DNA of 64,000 nt from Pascua guehoae. Taxonomy: Eukaryota > Basidiomycota > Tremellomycetes > Trichosporonales > Trichosporonaceae. Each line of letters opens with the position of its first letter. Position 1 is the first letter of the stretch. Location: positions 446,753-510,752 of the forward strand of contig BCJX01000013.1 in NCBI GenBank assembly GCA_001600415.1, written 5' to 3'. The notes under the pieces were generated by a model. That model searched no databases. It saw only the letters and a program-made list of their open reading frames with translations, and was not told the origin of the DNA. Shown piece after piece: positions 36,859-47,209 of the stretch. The position numbers and the translations under genes are program-made.

Positions 36859-38751
36859 AAAGCAAAACAACAAAACACAACAATAGTCCCGACGACGACT
36901 TTACAACGCACAAACCTCGCTCGGTTCTCATTTCTTCGCTAGCTGTAACAATGTTTCTCCGCATCGCATCACTCCCCTCCCCCCCTTCCCCCTCTGCATC
37001 CATCCCATACGCCTCGGCCCGCTCAATACACACCAAACCTATCCAATCTGTCGCTTAGACATTCTTTTGTATCACAGTCGCTCACCTCGAGCTTATGCAG
37101 ATATGTGAAGAATTCCTAGAACCAGGGGCATTCCTGGAACCAGGGGCGGTTTCTCTCAGCTAGTTCGAACGAGCAGCGTGGCCATACTGACATGAGAATG
37201 AGACTCACCTGAGCTGCACACATCACCACCTACAATGGACATGACGTGCCGACAGTGGTGTGTTGCGGAGGCAAACATATCAAGCCAGTCGAGGGGCATC
37301 TGAACAACGGAGGGTGCCACATCTCAAGAACTCTCAACAGCACTCTACCAGTGCGCAACAACAATGAGCCGTCCGCGCAACACATGAATTGCTCACCCAA
37401 AACACACCCAGTCCATAAAATCCCCACCACAAGTTGGGTGCATTTCACAAGTGCCGGACTAAAACCACACTAAAACTTGAATGCCGCTCGGATCGCTGCC
37501 GAGTGGGGCCGAGTGGGTATTCCCCGCGGGGCCGACACCGACACCAGTGTCCCCAGTGATAGAATAGTTTATTTCTAACAGACTACAGCTAACCCCAATC
37601 TCCCCAGTGGCGTGTGGCTGCGTTTTCGACTGACAAGAAATTGCAGCCAGCAGCTGAGACTCGCAGCAGCTGAGACTCGCAGCATCTGAGACTCACAGCA
37701 GCTGAGACTCGCAGCAGCGAGCTTTGGGCGAAAAATGTGAGTCTCCTCCCTCCCAGGACCGGTGCGACCGGAAGTATTGCAACTGCCACATTGTCCTCGG
37801 TCGCTGCAATGTCGAGCATGGACACTTTATGTCAATCTGATGGTACGAGTAGAAGCCGTGAATGCACAAGAGTAACTTGTATCGAGCTCAAGCTGTCGTG
37901 CAATTGCTACAGTATCCACCATGCGCATCGAGGACGACACTCTCACGGTACTCCCTACATTTCCCACTTCCAGTACGACACGCTGCGAGCGAGCGACCGA
38001 GCTCAAACGTGGCAGCCTTCAATCCTTTCCGCACCTGTATCACTGTGTAAAGTACATGGTCGAGTTGCTACTCATCGCCAAGATGCGTGCTTGCCAACAG
38101 CTCCACTGTGCACCGCCACTCTGGCCAACTCGCCAGCACGACACTACCGGACAGTGGATATCTCCATTCCACGACGGGCACACTCACCCGCTGACCCTCA
38201 AAAGACCAGCATCACCACACATAATCTGTTCACTCGGATCCAATCCCAACGGCCGCGTGACAATCGCTCTCGCTCGTGACGTGGCATAAACTCCAATCAA
38301 CTCCCCTAAACTCGAATGACAAAGGGTCGATCACACGGTCTTTTGTTCTCCATCTCCGACGCGGGCTTTGTCTTGGTCGGCTCGTCCCTAGAGACTCTGA
38401 GGGTCGTGAGCGGGTCTCTTTGTCATCTCCGTCTTGGGCGGTCTTGTGCCCCGCCCGCGTCGCGAGTGATCTCGGCACCGAAAGGCGGATTTCGTCGTCG
38501 CCACTGACGCGGCTTATGAGCTTATAACAAGCTGCTCTAACCGTCGCAACTCGGACGTGTGCTGAGCTCGCCACTTTACTGCTCTGACCAAACGTGAGCA
38601 CCCGTGTGGTAGTGATCACGACTGTCATCTTGTGCCCTTGTACCACCTCCTGACCCGCTGCAGAATTCTTCCTCTCCCCGTCAACGAACACGATATTAAA
38701 CACCCTCGTCCCTTGCAACGGCAACACTCGCGGCCAGAAAACCAACTCGCG
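36859..38751. other. Intergenic region
   Basis: OLE1 3' flank and the promoter of the glycoside-hydrolase-like gene, 1.9 kb. No gene recognised. A fourfold 16-bp repeat lies at 37648-37716. Confidence 0.45.
37648..37716. repeat. 16-bp tandem repeat, four copies
   Basis: Four copies of an AGCTGAGACTCGCAGC unit with spacing of 16 bp (TGAGACTC at 37655, 37671, 37687, 37703). Confidence 0.85.
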
Positions 38752-39657
38752 ATGCTACTCCGATGGGCATGCCTTGCAGCCGCGTGCGCAACACTGGCGA
38801 CGGCGACGATATTCGGCATGTCGCTCGCGCCCGGTACGGGCTTTACGCTCGGCGCGCCCGAGACGGCCGCACAGCAAGTCGCGCGTATCGTGGACACGTA
38901 CGGTGCCTTTCCCGTGGCCAAAGTCTTCTACCCCGGCGCGTTGCCTGCGACATTCAACACAAACAAGGAAGGGCGGGTTCCCGGGCGCAAAGCGGCCGTG
39001 TGTTTCAAGTACAACCAGGACGCGCTTGCGCGGGGCGACCACGACGCGGCGGTGCGCACGTATCTCGACTCGATCCCTTCCGGGTGGAAAATCCTGCTTG
39101 TCAACTGGCATGAGCCCGACGACGAAATGTGGAACCCGGCAAAATTCCAGTTCACCGCGGGCCAGCACCGCAAAGCCACCGAGCGCCTCGTGCAGGTCGT
39201 ACACGCGCACGCGGCGTATGCTTCGGGGAAAGCAGAGGTGTGGGAGATTTTCATGGGATACTCGCTCGACGTGGGCAGGTTTGACGGCGCGGCAGTCTAC
39301 AAGGGCATTGACGGCCTGGGGTGGGACTATTACTGGAACTCGCCCACGGATACATGGGACATTGACCCCGTCCCGGCCCTCGACGCCATGGCGACAAAGT
39401 CGAAAAATCAGCTCCGCGACTCGCCAAACCCCCAGTGGGGCCTATTCGAGACGGGCGATAACCCGCACACAAACGACCCCGACGGCGAGGGGCGCGCGCG
39501 CTTCTGGGACAAGGTCTACAGCGAGGCCCAGAATAGGGGGTACGCGTATGTCGTCTACTTCAACCTCAACGGGACGACGGGCGACCATCGCATCCTCCCC
39601 GATCAGCCGTCGGGGGCCAAGACGGCCGCCGTGCTCAGAAAGTATATGATGGCGTGA
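38752..39657 (+). CDS. Secreted glycoside-hydrolase-like protein, intronless, 301 aa
   Basis: A single exon with a signal peptide (MLLRWACLAAACATLATA). The mature part has the feel of a TIM-barrel glycoside hydrolase. VNWHEPDDEMW supplies a candidate acid/base Glu, and WGLFETGDNP near the C-terminal third supplies a candidate nucleophile Glu. Trp/Tyr-rich strands (GLGWDYYWNSPTDTWD, AYVVYFNLNG) lie nearby. I recall similar secreted proteins of about 300 aa, distantly GH26-like, chiefly from actinobacteria; this could not be tested here. The start at 38752 begins the signal peptide; the frame is open upstream to 38632 but that part is not protein-like. Lack of introns contrasts with most neighbours. 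The last 43 codons are repeated downstream as a fragment. Confidence 0.75.
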   Translation: MLLRWACLAAACATLATATIFGMSLAPGTGFTLGAPETAAQQVARIVDTYGAFPVAKVFYPGALPATFNTNKEGRVPGRKAAVCFKYNQDALARGDHDAAVRTYLDSIPSGWKILLVNWHEPDDEMWNPAKFQFTAGQHRKATERLVQVVHAHAAYASGKAEVWEIFMGYSLDVGRFDGAAVYKGIDGLGWDYYWNSPTDTWDIDPVPALDAMATKSKNQLRDSPNPQWGLFETGDNPHTNDPDGEGRARFWDKVYSEAQNRGYAYVVYFNLNGTTGDHRILPDQPSGAKTAAVLRKYMMA

Positions 39658-40064
39658 GCCGGGGTGCGTGAGCGGGCGGGGTGAGCAGGGGGGTGAGCAG
39701 GGGGGTGAGCAGGGGGGTGAGCAGGGCACCACGATAAGGCGGTATACACGATCCGCTTCAGAAACCCCTGTCCAGTAGTAAATACACCATGCCAGAGGTG
39801 ACGTGTCCATGTCTGATACAGGCTCGGCAGCATAGGAGCAACGCCTGAGAAAGGGATAAACGAGGGGCAAGAGGGGCAAGAGGGGCAAGAGGGACAAGAC
39901 GGGCAAGAGACGGTTTGCAGCACCGTTTGGCACTCAATGCTGGTGAATAGAAACAGCAAGGGACACAGAAGAGGCAGCGGTCACGGTGCGCCATCCAGCT
40001 GCTGGCACCAACACCCGCTCTCGACCCCACCCCACGTCGACACCAACCCTTCCTCTCTCCCATG
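39528..40064 (+). repeat. Tandem segmental duplication, unit 1 (537 bp)
   Basis: Begins inside the 3' end of the glycoside-hydrolase-like gene at CCAGAATAGGGG and runs through its stop and 3' flank to CTCTCTCCCATG. It contains two minisatellites (about 39683-39724 and 39868-39910). The next unit abuts it and is nearly identical outside those minisatellites. Confidence 0.95.
39683..39724. repeat. 12-bp minisatellite, four units
   Basis: Four copies of GGGTGAGCAGGG just after the stop codon; the paralogous array at about 40219-40290 has six. Confidence 0.9.
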
Positions 40065-40065
40065 G

Positions 40066-40195
40066 CCAGAATAGGGGGTACGCGTATGTCGTCTACTTCA
40101 ACCTCAACGGGACGACGGGCGACCATCGCATCCTCCCCGATCAGCCGTCGGGGGCCAAGACGGCCGCCGTGCTCAGAAAGTATATGATGGCGTGA
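40066..40195 (+). pseudogene. 3' fragment of the glycoside-hydrolase-like gene
   Basis: Encodes the last 42-43 residues (QNRGYAYVVYFNLNG ... KYMMA) and the stop codon, identical to the intact gene upstream, with no signal peptide or catalytic region. An in-frame ATG at 39986 could start a 69-residue peptide, but nothing suggests it is used. Confidence 0.85.
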
Positions 40196-40427
40196 GCCGG
40201 GGTGCGTGAGCGGGCGGGGTGAGCAGGGGGGTGAGCAGGGGGGTGAGCAGGGGGGTGAGCAGGGGGGTGAGCAGGGGGGTGAGCAGGGCACCACGATAAG
40301 GCGGTATACACGATCCGCTTCAGAAACCCCTGTCCAGTAGTAAATACACCATGCCAGAGGTGACGTGTCCATGTCTGATACAGGCTCGGCAGCATAGGAG
40401 CAACGCCTGAGAAAGGGATAAACGAGG

Positions 40428-40520
40428 GGCAAGAGGGGCAAGAGGCCAAGAGGCCAAGAGGGCAAGAGGGCAAGAGGGGCAAGAGGGGCAAGAGGGGCAA
40501 GAGGGACAAGACGGGCAAGA
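40428..40520. repeat. 8-9-bp AAGAGGGGC-type minisatellite, expanded copy
   Basis: About ten imperfect AAGAGG(G)GC / AAGAGGCC units. The matching array in the first duplication unit, near 39868-39910, has about five. Confidence 0.85.
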
Positions 40521-40676
40521 GACGGTTTGCAGCACCGTTTGGCACTCAATGCTGGTGAATAGAAACAGCAAGGGACACAGAAGAGGCAGCGGTCACGGTG
40601 CGCCATCCAGCTGCTGGCACCAACACCCGCTCTCGACCCCACCCCACGTCGACACCAACCCTTCCTCTCTCCCATG

Positions 40677-41667
40677 ACGCCTCGCCACTACACCATCCCA
40701 AGCTTGTCCCCCACTAACCCCAGGTCCATTCCCCACCCCAGAGATTGGCCCATACCCCGTCCTGCCTCCGTCAGACGAGAACAGCGGGGATCAATTGCGC
40801 GACCGCGAGCGCACCGACATCCAGGGCTGGAACGTCAATGCCTGAGGCGGGAATGTGGGAATGCGCGTTAAATGGTAAATGCGAGAGAGGAGAAATGGAC
40901 CGACGAGGACACGGGCGTGGATCAGGACTGAATGAACACGTCTGGGAAGGGTGACGCGTTTGTCGTTGCGACGTCCTAGTCGGCATGCGGTAGTGGGTGC
41001 TGGGTAGTGGGTGCTGGGTGCGAGGGGTGTGAGGGTGCGCATGCATGGGTAGTGTTGGCAGCGGGCCAGTGGCGCAGTGGGGCAGTGGGCGGCTGCGGCA
41101 TGGTGGTGTTGGTGATCAAGTCAACGAGATACGAGTCGACGAGTCGGACTGCTTCGTGTTCAGCCCAGGCGGTCCGGGCTCCGGGCGCCAGCGGCGGGCG
41201 ACAGGGCCCGGGGTGTACGTCCCGGTATTCGAGTCACTCAGCAGTCACCATGGTAGTCACCACCCACCACGCACCATGGGATTGCAGCCAACATGGCATT
41301 CGTCGTGAGATGGACATGACTAGCATGCAAGACAAGGGCGTTCATTGTGCCACAGCCACACCAACTACAGTACAGCATCCGTACGCGGGAGTCGGCGACG
41401 GCCGAGCTGGCGAGCTGGGTGCGGACGACGAGGCGTTGACGTCAGGCGCGCAACGAGGCACCCACTCTAACTCGCGTTCAAGCTCGGCAAGCTCGCCGCG
41501 CGCGCCGCGTCCCGTACATCCATTGCCCGTTTGGTGACTGCCACGTCCAAGCCAAGGTCTAAGAGTCCCTTTGACATTGTACAAAAGGTCGAGTCGGCAT
41601 CCTCTCCACTCTGTCATCCACTCACATCCACATACACGCACACACACACACACACACAGTACACACG
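40677..41667. other. Intergenic region
   Basis: No gene recognised. A short CA repeat at 41638-41659 immediately precedes the LYC1-like start codon. Confidence 0.45.
41638..41659. repeat. (CA)n microsatellite in 5' leader
   Basis: Ten or so CA dinucleotides ending 8 bp before the start codon of the LYC1-like gene. Confidence 0.9.
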
Positions 41668-42859
41668 ATGGCACTGGGACCGGGGGACGTGACGCTGGTG
41701 CGCGCCTCGCGCGCGCAGGAGGCACAGGCGATCGCCAACCAGTACCCGCAGTGGGGCGCGCCGCGGGGCGTCCCGACCGTGGACGCATTTATCGCGCAGG
41801 GGCTCGACCTGATGTCGTCGTCGCCCTCGCGGCCGTGGGCGGCCGAGGGCAAGTTTGACGCGTGGGTTCTCGTACCGCGGGGGGACACGTCGACGACGGC
41901 GCTGCTGTCGCACTGCGAGACGATCCGGCGGACGGCGCTCGTGCGGCGCAACGGACGGCTCGAGGAGGTGGTGAGCTACGCGGTGATGAGCGTGTACACG
42001 CCGGCCGAGCAGCGGCGCAAGGGGTGGGCGCGGCACATGCTGCGGCTGTTGCACTATGTGCTCGCGGCGCGCGAGGGCCTGCCCCGCTTCCCGGACGCGT
42101 GGGGGGCGTTGCCCGAGGCCTACTTTGGCGACGCGGCGTTTTCCGTGCTCTACTCGGACGTCGGGCGCGAGTTTTACGCCCAGTGCACGCAGGGCGTCGA
42201 GCGGGCCGGGTGGGTCGCAGACTCTACGCTCAAGCGCGTCTTTGCCGTCCCCCGCGCCGACGGCGAGGACGGGCAGGTCAATTGGGAATGGCTCGATGTA
42301 AGCGCTACGGCACGCCTCGAGGACGAGGCCGCGGCCCACCTCCGCGCCGAAATCACGTCGCACCCGGGTACCGCCCCCGACACGGTCGCCGTCCTCCCCG
42401 CAGGAGGTTGGTTTAGGTACTACCCCACACGCGCACAGACGCTCGCGCGCGCAATCGGCACACCCGACCCAGACCAGTATGTCACCCGCACAGGCGTCCG
42501 TCTCCAGCACGGCGGATGGATGGTCTACACCGTCGAAGCCGTCAAGGACAAGGCGGGCCAGCACAAGCGCCTCGTCGTCGCACACGTCCGCCACCCCGTG
42601 TCCTTCGCGGACGCTGCCGCCGTCGCACGCGCACATGGCGCGACCGAGATTGAGCTCTGGGGCGGGTACGCTGGTTGGGACAAGGACGCGCCCGCGCCCC
42701 CAGAGATGAAGAATGACGACCACATCCCCGCACTCGCCGCGTATACCCTCCAGGGCACTCTGGGCGATGGCGTCGAGTGGATCTGGAACGAGCAGTGAGT
42801 CTAGCCGCCGCCGCCGGGGCGCTGGGATGGAGCTGACCCCCAGCTATCTCTGGTGCTAG
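41668..42859 (+). CDS. LYC1-like GNAT acetyltransferase, 380 aa (376 aa if unspliced)
   Basis: A long first exon (41668-42794) and, in my preferred model, a 16-nt last exon (42844-42859). Without that splice the frame stops at 42798. The GNAT acetyl-CoA motif is VSYAVMSVYTPAEQRRKGWARHMLRLLHY (about residues 105-135). FSVLYSDVGREFYAQCT follows, which is characteristic of fungal LYC1 proteins, and then the C-terminal LYC1 domain (SATARLEDEAAAHL, ending WGGYAGWD and VEWIWNE). LYC1 acetylates the side chain of free lysine in yeast lysine breakdown. The short intron (GTGAGT ... AGCTGACCCCCAG) has a good branch site and changes the C terminus from NEQ to NEHYLWC. The gene is convergent with the minus-strand gene at 44634, with tRNA-Gly genes between. 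Confidence 0.88.
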
Positions 42860-43278
42860 ATGTGTCGAATCGATACCCGAACGAATAGTGAGTCGCCATG
42901 ACAAGTGACCAGCAGCAGCATGTTGAAGAGAACCAAATACTGACGGCCAGATGTGGCTGGTAAAAGCGACGGTGGGGGTGCGCCAGACCAGACTCGCGAG
43001 ACTCGTAGAGTGCAACAGGCTGGTGGTAGCAGGCCAGTCCTACATTGACTGATGCCGTTACGGGGTGCAAGGCGGCGGATGAAGCTGAGTTCTGACTCGT
43101 ATCAACGAGCAATGGGCCGGCGTTTGCGCCAGACGTAGAGCCGTAGAATACAAATGCAATACAAATGCAATGCGTCGCACCGAGGCCCCGAGACCCAGAG
43201 GCCGTGTCGGCAGTTGTGCATGCAGTTCTGTTCGCACTCCAGTGCAGCCAAAAGGGCAGCTTTGCGCTGCAAAAGAAT
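42860..43278. other. Intergenic region
   Basis: 3' flank of the LYC1-like gene. The right part (from about 43160) is the first copy of the duplicated tRNA-Gly flank. Confidence 0.5.
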
Positions 43279-43350
43279 TACATCGTAGGAGAGTCGAACT
43301 CCTGCCGCTACTATGGCAAAGTAGCATGATACCGTTTCACCAACGATGTT
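43160..43350. repeat. Duplicated tRNA-Gly cassette, copy 1
   Basis: About 190 bp, including a CAAATGCAATGCGTCGCACC block, a TGTCGGCAGTTGTGCATGCA block and the tRNA-Gly gene, recurs at 43852-44051 with substitutions and a small insertion. Confidence 0.9.
43279..43349 (-). tRNA. tRNA-Gly(GCC), copy 1
   Basis: A 71-nt minus-strand gene. The acceptor ACATCGT pairs perfectly with ACGATGT, with discriminator A. The D arm is GTG...CAT. The anticodon arm CTACT-TTGCCAT-AGTAG gives anticodon GCC, and the T arm is AGGAG-TTCGACT-CTCCT. No intron. The A1-U72 first pair is unusual for tRNA-Gly. A short T run (AAAA at 43271-43274 on the plus strand) follows. Confidence 0.88.
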
Positions 43351-43979
43351 ATGGTAAAATGGAGTAGAAGCCTACTATGGCGTCTCTGGCTCTGTCCATC
43401 CCTAAGGGAGGGGCTCATCGGCTCGTAAGTTCCGGGATGACCTGTGTCGAAGACCATCCCCAGCGGGGCTATGTCATGGCTGGGGCGTGGAGGTGGGTGG
43501 CTTGCAGAGAGGGTTGGATGCGGGAGCAGGGGCAGTTGGTACCGGTAGCTAGGAAAAGTGAAGTGAAGTCAAGTTTAGGTTATCGCACCCCCAACTGGGC
43601 AGCGCAGTGTCACTCGCACCCCCATTGCGGGCAGCGCATTGACAAGTGTGGTTGGCAGTGATGTACAGTAGGATGATGCAGCGGTGACGTAGGATGAGGC
43701 AGCGACGTAGGACGAGGTATTGGTCATGTAGGACAAGGTATCGACGACGGTGGGGAGCAGCGAGGTGGGGAAAGAGCGGCAGCAGCGACGCGGGGAGTAG
43801 TAGCGGCGAGTGTAGCGCAAGTGAAGCGAAGTGAAGGGTCATGTTCTCAGACAAATGCAATGTGTCGCACCGGGGTACTGAGGCCCAGAGGCCATGTCGG
43901 CAGTTGTGCATGCAGCCATGCAGCTCAGAATGCCCTCGAGCGCGCCCAAAACGGCAGCAGCTTTGCGCTGCAAAAGAAC
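43350..43979. other. Spacer between tRNA-Gly copies
   Basis: No gene recognised. Contains degenerate GTAGGA(T/C)GA.GCAG repeats at about 43660-43745. The right end is the second copy of the duplicated flank. Confidence 0.5.
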
Positions 43980-44051
43980 TACATCGTAGGAGAGTCGAAC
44001 TCCTGCCGCTACTATGGCAAAGTAGCATGATACCGTTTCACCAACGATGTT
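43852..44051. repeat. Duplicated tRNA-Gly cassette, copy 2
   Basis: Diverged second copy of the 43160-43350 segment. The tRNA itself is identical while the flank has accumulated changes. Confidence 0.9.
43980..44050 (-). tRNA. tRNA-Gly(GCC), copy 2
   Basis: Identical in sequence to the gene at 43279-43349. Same strand and fold. Confidence 0.88.
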
Positions 44052-44633
44052 GTTGTGTCTGCAGAGTTGTTGGCAGAGTTGTTGGAATTTTCACCGAATA
44101 GCAAAAGGGTTTCGATGTTGTTGAGTTGTATTCCAACAAGAGTGGGGAGAATGGTCGGGTGCGGGCTAGCTTGATGTCGGTGAGCTCGAGCTCGAGGGCC
44201 ATGGGTGGAGCATGCATGCGGTGCTTGAGGAACAGGTATTACGGAGTGGATGTCAGAGAACGCTGTGCGAAACGAAACGGGGCCAGCAGGGATGGCAGGA
44301 GCTCGTGTTCCAAGCGTACCAGTTGCACTGCCTTGGTACCGGCGGGAAGAGTAAGCATGTTCAAGGCACGCCGCAACAGATACTGCAACCTCTGCAGGGA
44401 CTTGATCATTTTTCTCCGTGCCAGACCACGTCTGGCACTGCTCGCTGCTCACTGCGGACTGGTATCACATGCATGGGTCAGGGAATGCTACAGAGCAGGC
44501 GTGACCTGGGTCGCGCTGCTGATTCTTTCTTTGGTTCGTCGTACAGGGGTTTCGGTTCGATACAGTTGTGGTTCTTCAATGTTCGGGGGTATTCGTGTAT
44601 TCTTGGGGGGAGGGGAGGGGTTTGTCCCCGCGC
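44051..44633. other. Intergenic region
   Basis: No gene recognised; 3' flank of the next minus-strand gene. Confidence 0.4.
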
Positions 44634-45893
44634 TCAAGCACACGCGACGGTCGGCGAGGCGGCAATGGGCGACTGGGCAAAGATGGGCGAGACGTACGAG
44701 CCCATGAGGGGGGACATGGTGACGTCGAAGAACTCGCAGCGGATCTCGGGGATGCAGATGCGCTTTGCACTCTTTGGCGACTCCATGACCTCGTCCTCGT
44801 CCGAGGCCTTGCGCTTGGGGCTCATGGGGCGGGGCGGGAGGGGTGCGCGGCGGGTGGGGATGGGGAGCGGGGCGTTGGGCGCCGAGAAGTTGGTGGTCGG
44901 CGGCAGCGTCGTCTTGGGGGGCAGGATGGGAATGTCGCCCGCGAGGACGTCGAGCGTGTCGAGTCCGGTGGCCCTGTTGTTGTTGGTGGCACCCAGGGGC
45001 GAGGGCGTGTGGGCTGTCGCACCAGACAGACCGTGGGTCATGCCGAGCGCGGCAAAGGGCGACGAACCACCAAGGCCGGGGACGACGCGCGCGAGGCAAA
45101 AGTAGATCCGGATCTGGACAAAGGCCAGGCGGTACCGCTCCGCGACGCGCTCGCGCTCGACCGCGCTCAGCTTGCGCTCACGCTCGACGCGCGTCTGGTC
45201 GCGCATCAGGTAGTCGCGGAGTACGGCAAAGGCGTAGCCCTGGTCGTTCATCTCGTCCACCTCGAGCGCGGCGAGGACACGCGCGTGCGTCGTCACGGGG
45301 CTGACAATGGGCTGGAGTGTGAGCGGGTGCAGCGAGGGGAGAGAGCGAGGGAAGCCATCAAGGATGGGTTCAAGATCAACACTCACGAGGTAGGGGTACG
45401 GGACCGAGTACTCGCCCGACGTGTCGACGGTGCCGAGGCTGCCGGGGGCAGAGGGGCGGAAGACGTCGGCCTCGACAGTGGCCTTTGTAGAGTCGGACGT
45501 GATCCAGGGGGCACCCGACGCCGAGGCGGCCGACTTGCCCGCAGCCGCAAGGAGGGTTGGGGTGGGCGGCGCCCAAGGGCCCTTTTTACCGGGAAGACGG
45601 CGGATGGCGCGGAGGGGTGTCAGCGGCGTGCGGCCGCCGGGGATGTCGTCGACGGGCGTGGGCGGGGCCGGGGGGCGGTACGATGCGGGCGACGACGTGG
45701 GGGTGGTCGACGTCGGGCTGCCCGTGTGGATGACGGGGCGCTCAAAGCGCTTCATGTTGATGGCGCTCGGCACAAAGGCGGCAGCTTCGGGGTTGGAGCC
45801 GGCGGCGCGCGCGAGGTTGGACGCGAGGCGGGCAGCGTCCTGGGTGATCACCGCAGAGAGGCGGGGGCCGGACATGGACATGGACATGGACAT
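44634..45893 (-). CDS. Ser/Thr-Pro-rich protein of unknown function, 394 aa
   Basis: Model: exons 45893-45387 and 45311-44634. The 75-nt intron (GTGAGT ... CTCCAG) is a multiple of three, so the unspliced frame is also open (419 aa). I do not recognise the family. The N-terminal half is Pro/Ser/Thr-rich with several TP and SP sites. A conserved-looking core runs from TTHARVLAALEVDEMNDQGY through FAVLRDYLMRDQTRVERERKL to RYRLAFVQIRIYFCLARVVPGLG, predicted helical and probably the real domain. The C-terminal part has a nuclear-signal-like SPKRKASDEDEV and SAKRI, and a final segment with repeated SP dipeptides. A nuclear regulatory role is possible but only inferred. The start codon follows a GT-rich stretch; the four MS dipeptides at the N terminus come from a short repeat (GACATG). 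Confidence 0.7.
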   Translation of the reverse strand: MSMSMSMSGPRLSAVITQDAARLASNLARAAGSNPEAAAFVPSAINMKRFERPVIHTGSPTSTTPTSSPASYRPPAPPTPVDDIPGGRTPLTPLRAIRRLPGKKGPWAPPTPTLLAAAGKSAASASGAPWITSDSTKATVEADVFRPSAPGSLGTVDTSGEYSVPYPYLVSVDLEPILDGFPRSLPSLHPLTLQPIVSPVTTHARVLAALEVDEMNDQGYAFAVLRDYLMRDQTRVERERKLSAVERERVAERYRLAFVQIRIYFCLARVVPGLGGSSPFAALGMTHGLSGATAHTPSPLGATNNNRATGLDTLDVLAGDIPILPPKTTLPPTTNFSAPNAPLPIPTRRAPLPPRPMSPKRKASDEDEVMESPKSAKRICIPEIRCEFFDVTMSPLMGSYVSPIFAQSPIAASPTVACA

Positions 45894-47209
45894 TGTGTGT
45901 GGGTGCGTGTGTGCGTGTGGTGGAGAGTGTCAAGTGGCTGGAAGTGTCGAGTTGTTGCAAGTTGTAGAGTGGTTAAGAGGGGCGTGTAGAAGATGTTCGA
46001 GTTGGAGGAGATGGAGCGTGTATGAAGGGGCGGTTGGAAGTCGGAGTTGGAAGAGAGAGGAGTGAGGCTGGGGGTGGCGAGTTGGAGTGTGAGTGTGAGG
46101 AGTTGGAGTTGGGGATGAGGTTGAATGTGTCGACAATGTCGCCCCCTTTGTACTTTGTGTCCATCGAGGGGTCGATGAATGGCCAAGTGTAGAATTGACC
46201 ATCATGGGCGGTGAAGCGCGGTTGAGAGCATCGCATTGTGCAACATCGGGACCTGTATGTGGGGGCAAAGGATGCGTCGTGGTTGGGGGAAAGAGATGAA
46301 ACGCGTGTGGGAATGGCAGGGATGAAACTCTCTCACTGTAGCGTGAAACTTGGAATTGCCCCCCCTTTGATTTTTGGCTGCAGAAGACTTCTTCCCAGCC
46401 AATGACAAGCCTTGACACTGACTCTCCCTTGGCCTTTACATAACACGTCTACTCCTCAACCCCCTCTCCCCTCTTCTCCCTTTCCACCCCTTGCTCACGC
46501 GAGTTTGTTTCTGTACAACACCGCCCCAGGCACTGCCAGCATCAATCCACCCACTCTTCACTCGCTCGTTGGGTTCCCTTTCCTGCAGGCGGTACACTTT
46601 TGCATAGCCTACGCGCCTCGGATGGTTTAATCCAATGCTTCATGTTCATTTACTCCTCTGACAAACTCGTGCTTCAACCCCTTGCTGTACAGTTGTCCAC
46701 GCCTGGATAGGATCCTAATGCGCTGCAATACGCAACACTGCACACGGAGAAGCACCGCTTTTCATCGCAGACCATGCTCGCGCCCACAGTTAGAAATAAC
46801 ACTTGGTCGTGAGACCAAGCCATTTACACCACTCCCCCCATACATCCACACCGCCTCCCCCCTCCCATACACACCCAACGCAGACCCCTCACACCCATAC
46901 ATATCCCCCCATTCACCACGCCTTCCACACACATCCCCCCTCCCCGCGTGTCCCACCCTGTCATCGCAATGTGTGTACAGTATATCGTACAACAGCCCAG
47001 AGATCAACGAGGAGAACATGGCAAGCCGTATCAGACGCTACTCGCCAATGGTCCACCCTGTCATCGCCATGTCATTGTGGGAGGAACCCGCTTGACCTCA
47101 AACTGGACGCCGTGTATGCGTATGCGAGGCCGTTACATTATGCCCCCGCCCACCACTCATCGACGACATGACGAGCACCCCCTATCGCCAGTGTTTCGTC
47201 CATCGTCCC

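Larger units (their letters stand above)
40066..40676 (+). repeat. Tandem segmental duplication, unit 2 (611 bp)
   Basis: Second copy. It differs mainly by expansion of the GGGTGAGCAGGG 12-mer (six instead of four copies) and of the AAGAGGGGC-type 9-mer array, together about 74 bp. Confidence 0.95.

Noticed and set aside
35386..36873. 495-codon open frame antisense to OLE1
   Set aside because: It mirrors the highly biased third codon positions of OLE1, and its product has no recognisable domain.
39758..40675. 305-codon minus-strand frame across the duplication
   Set aside because: It is made of the GGGTGAGCAGGG and AAGAGGGGC repeats read backwards (APLAPLA, SPPCSPP) and repeats itself because the DNA is duplicated.
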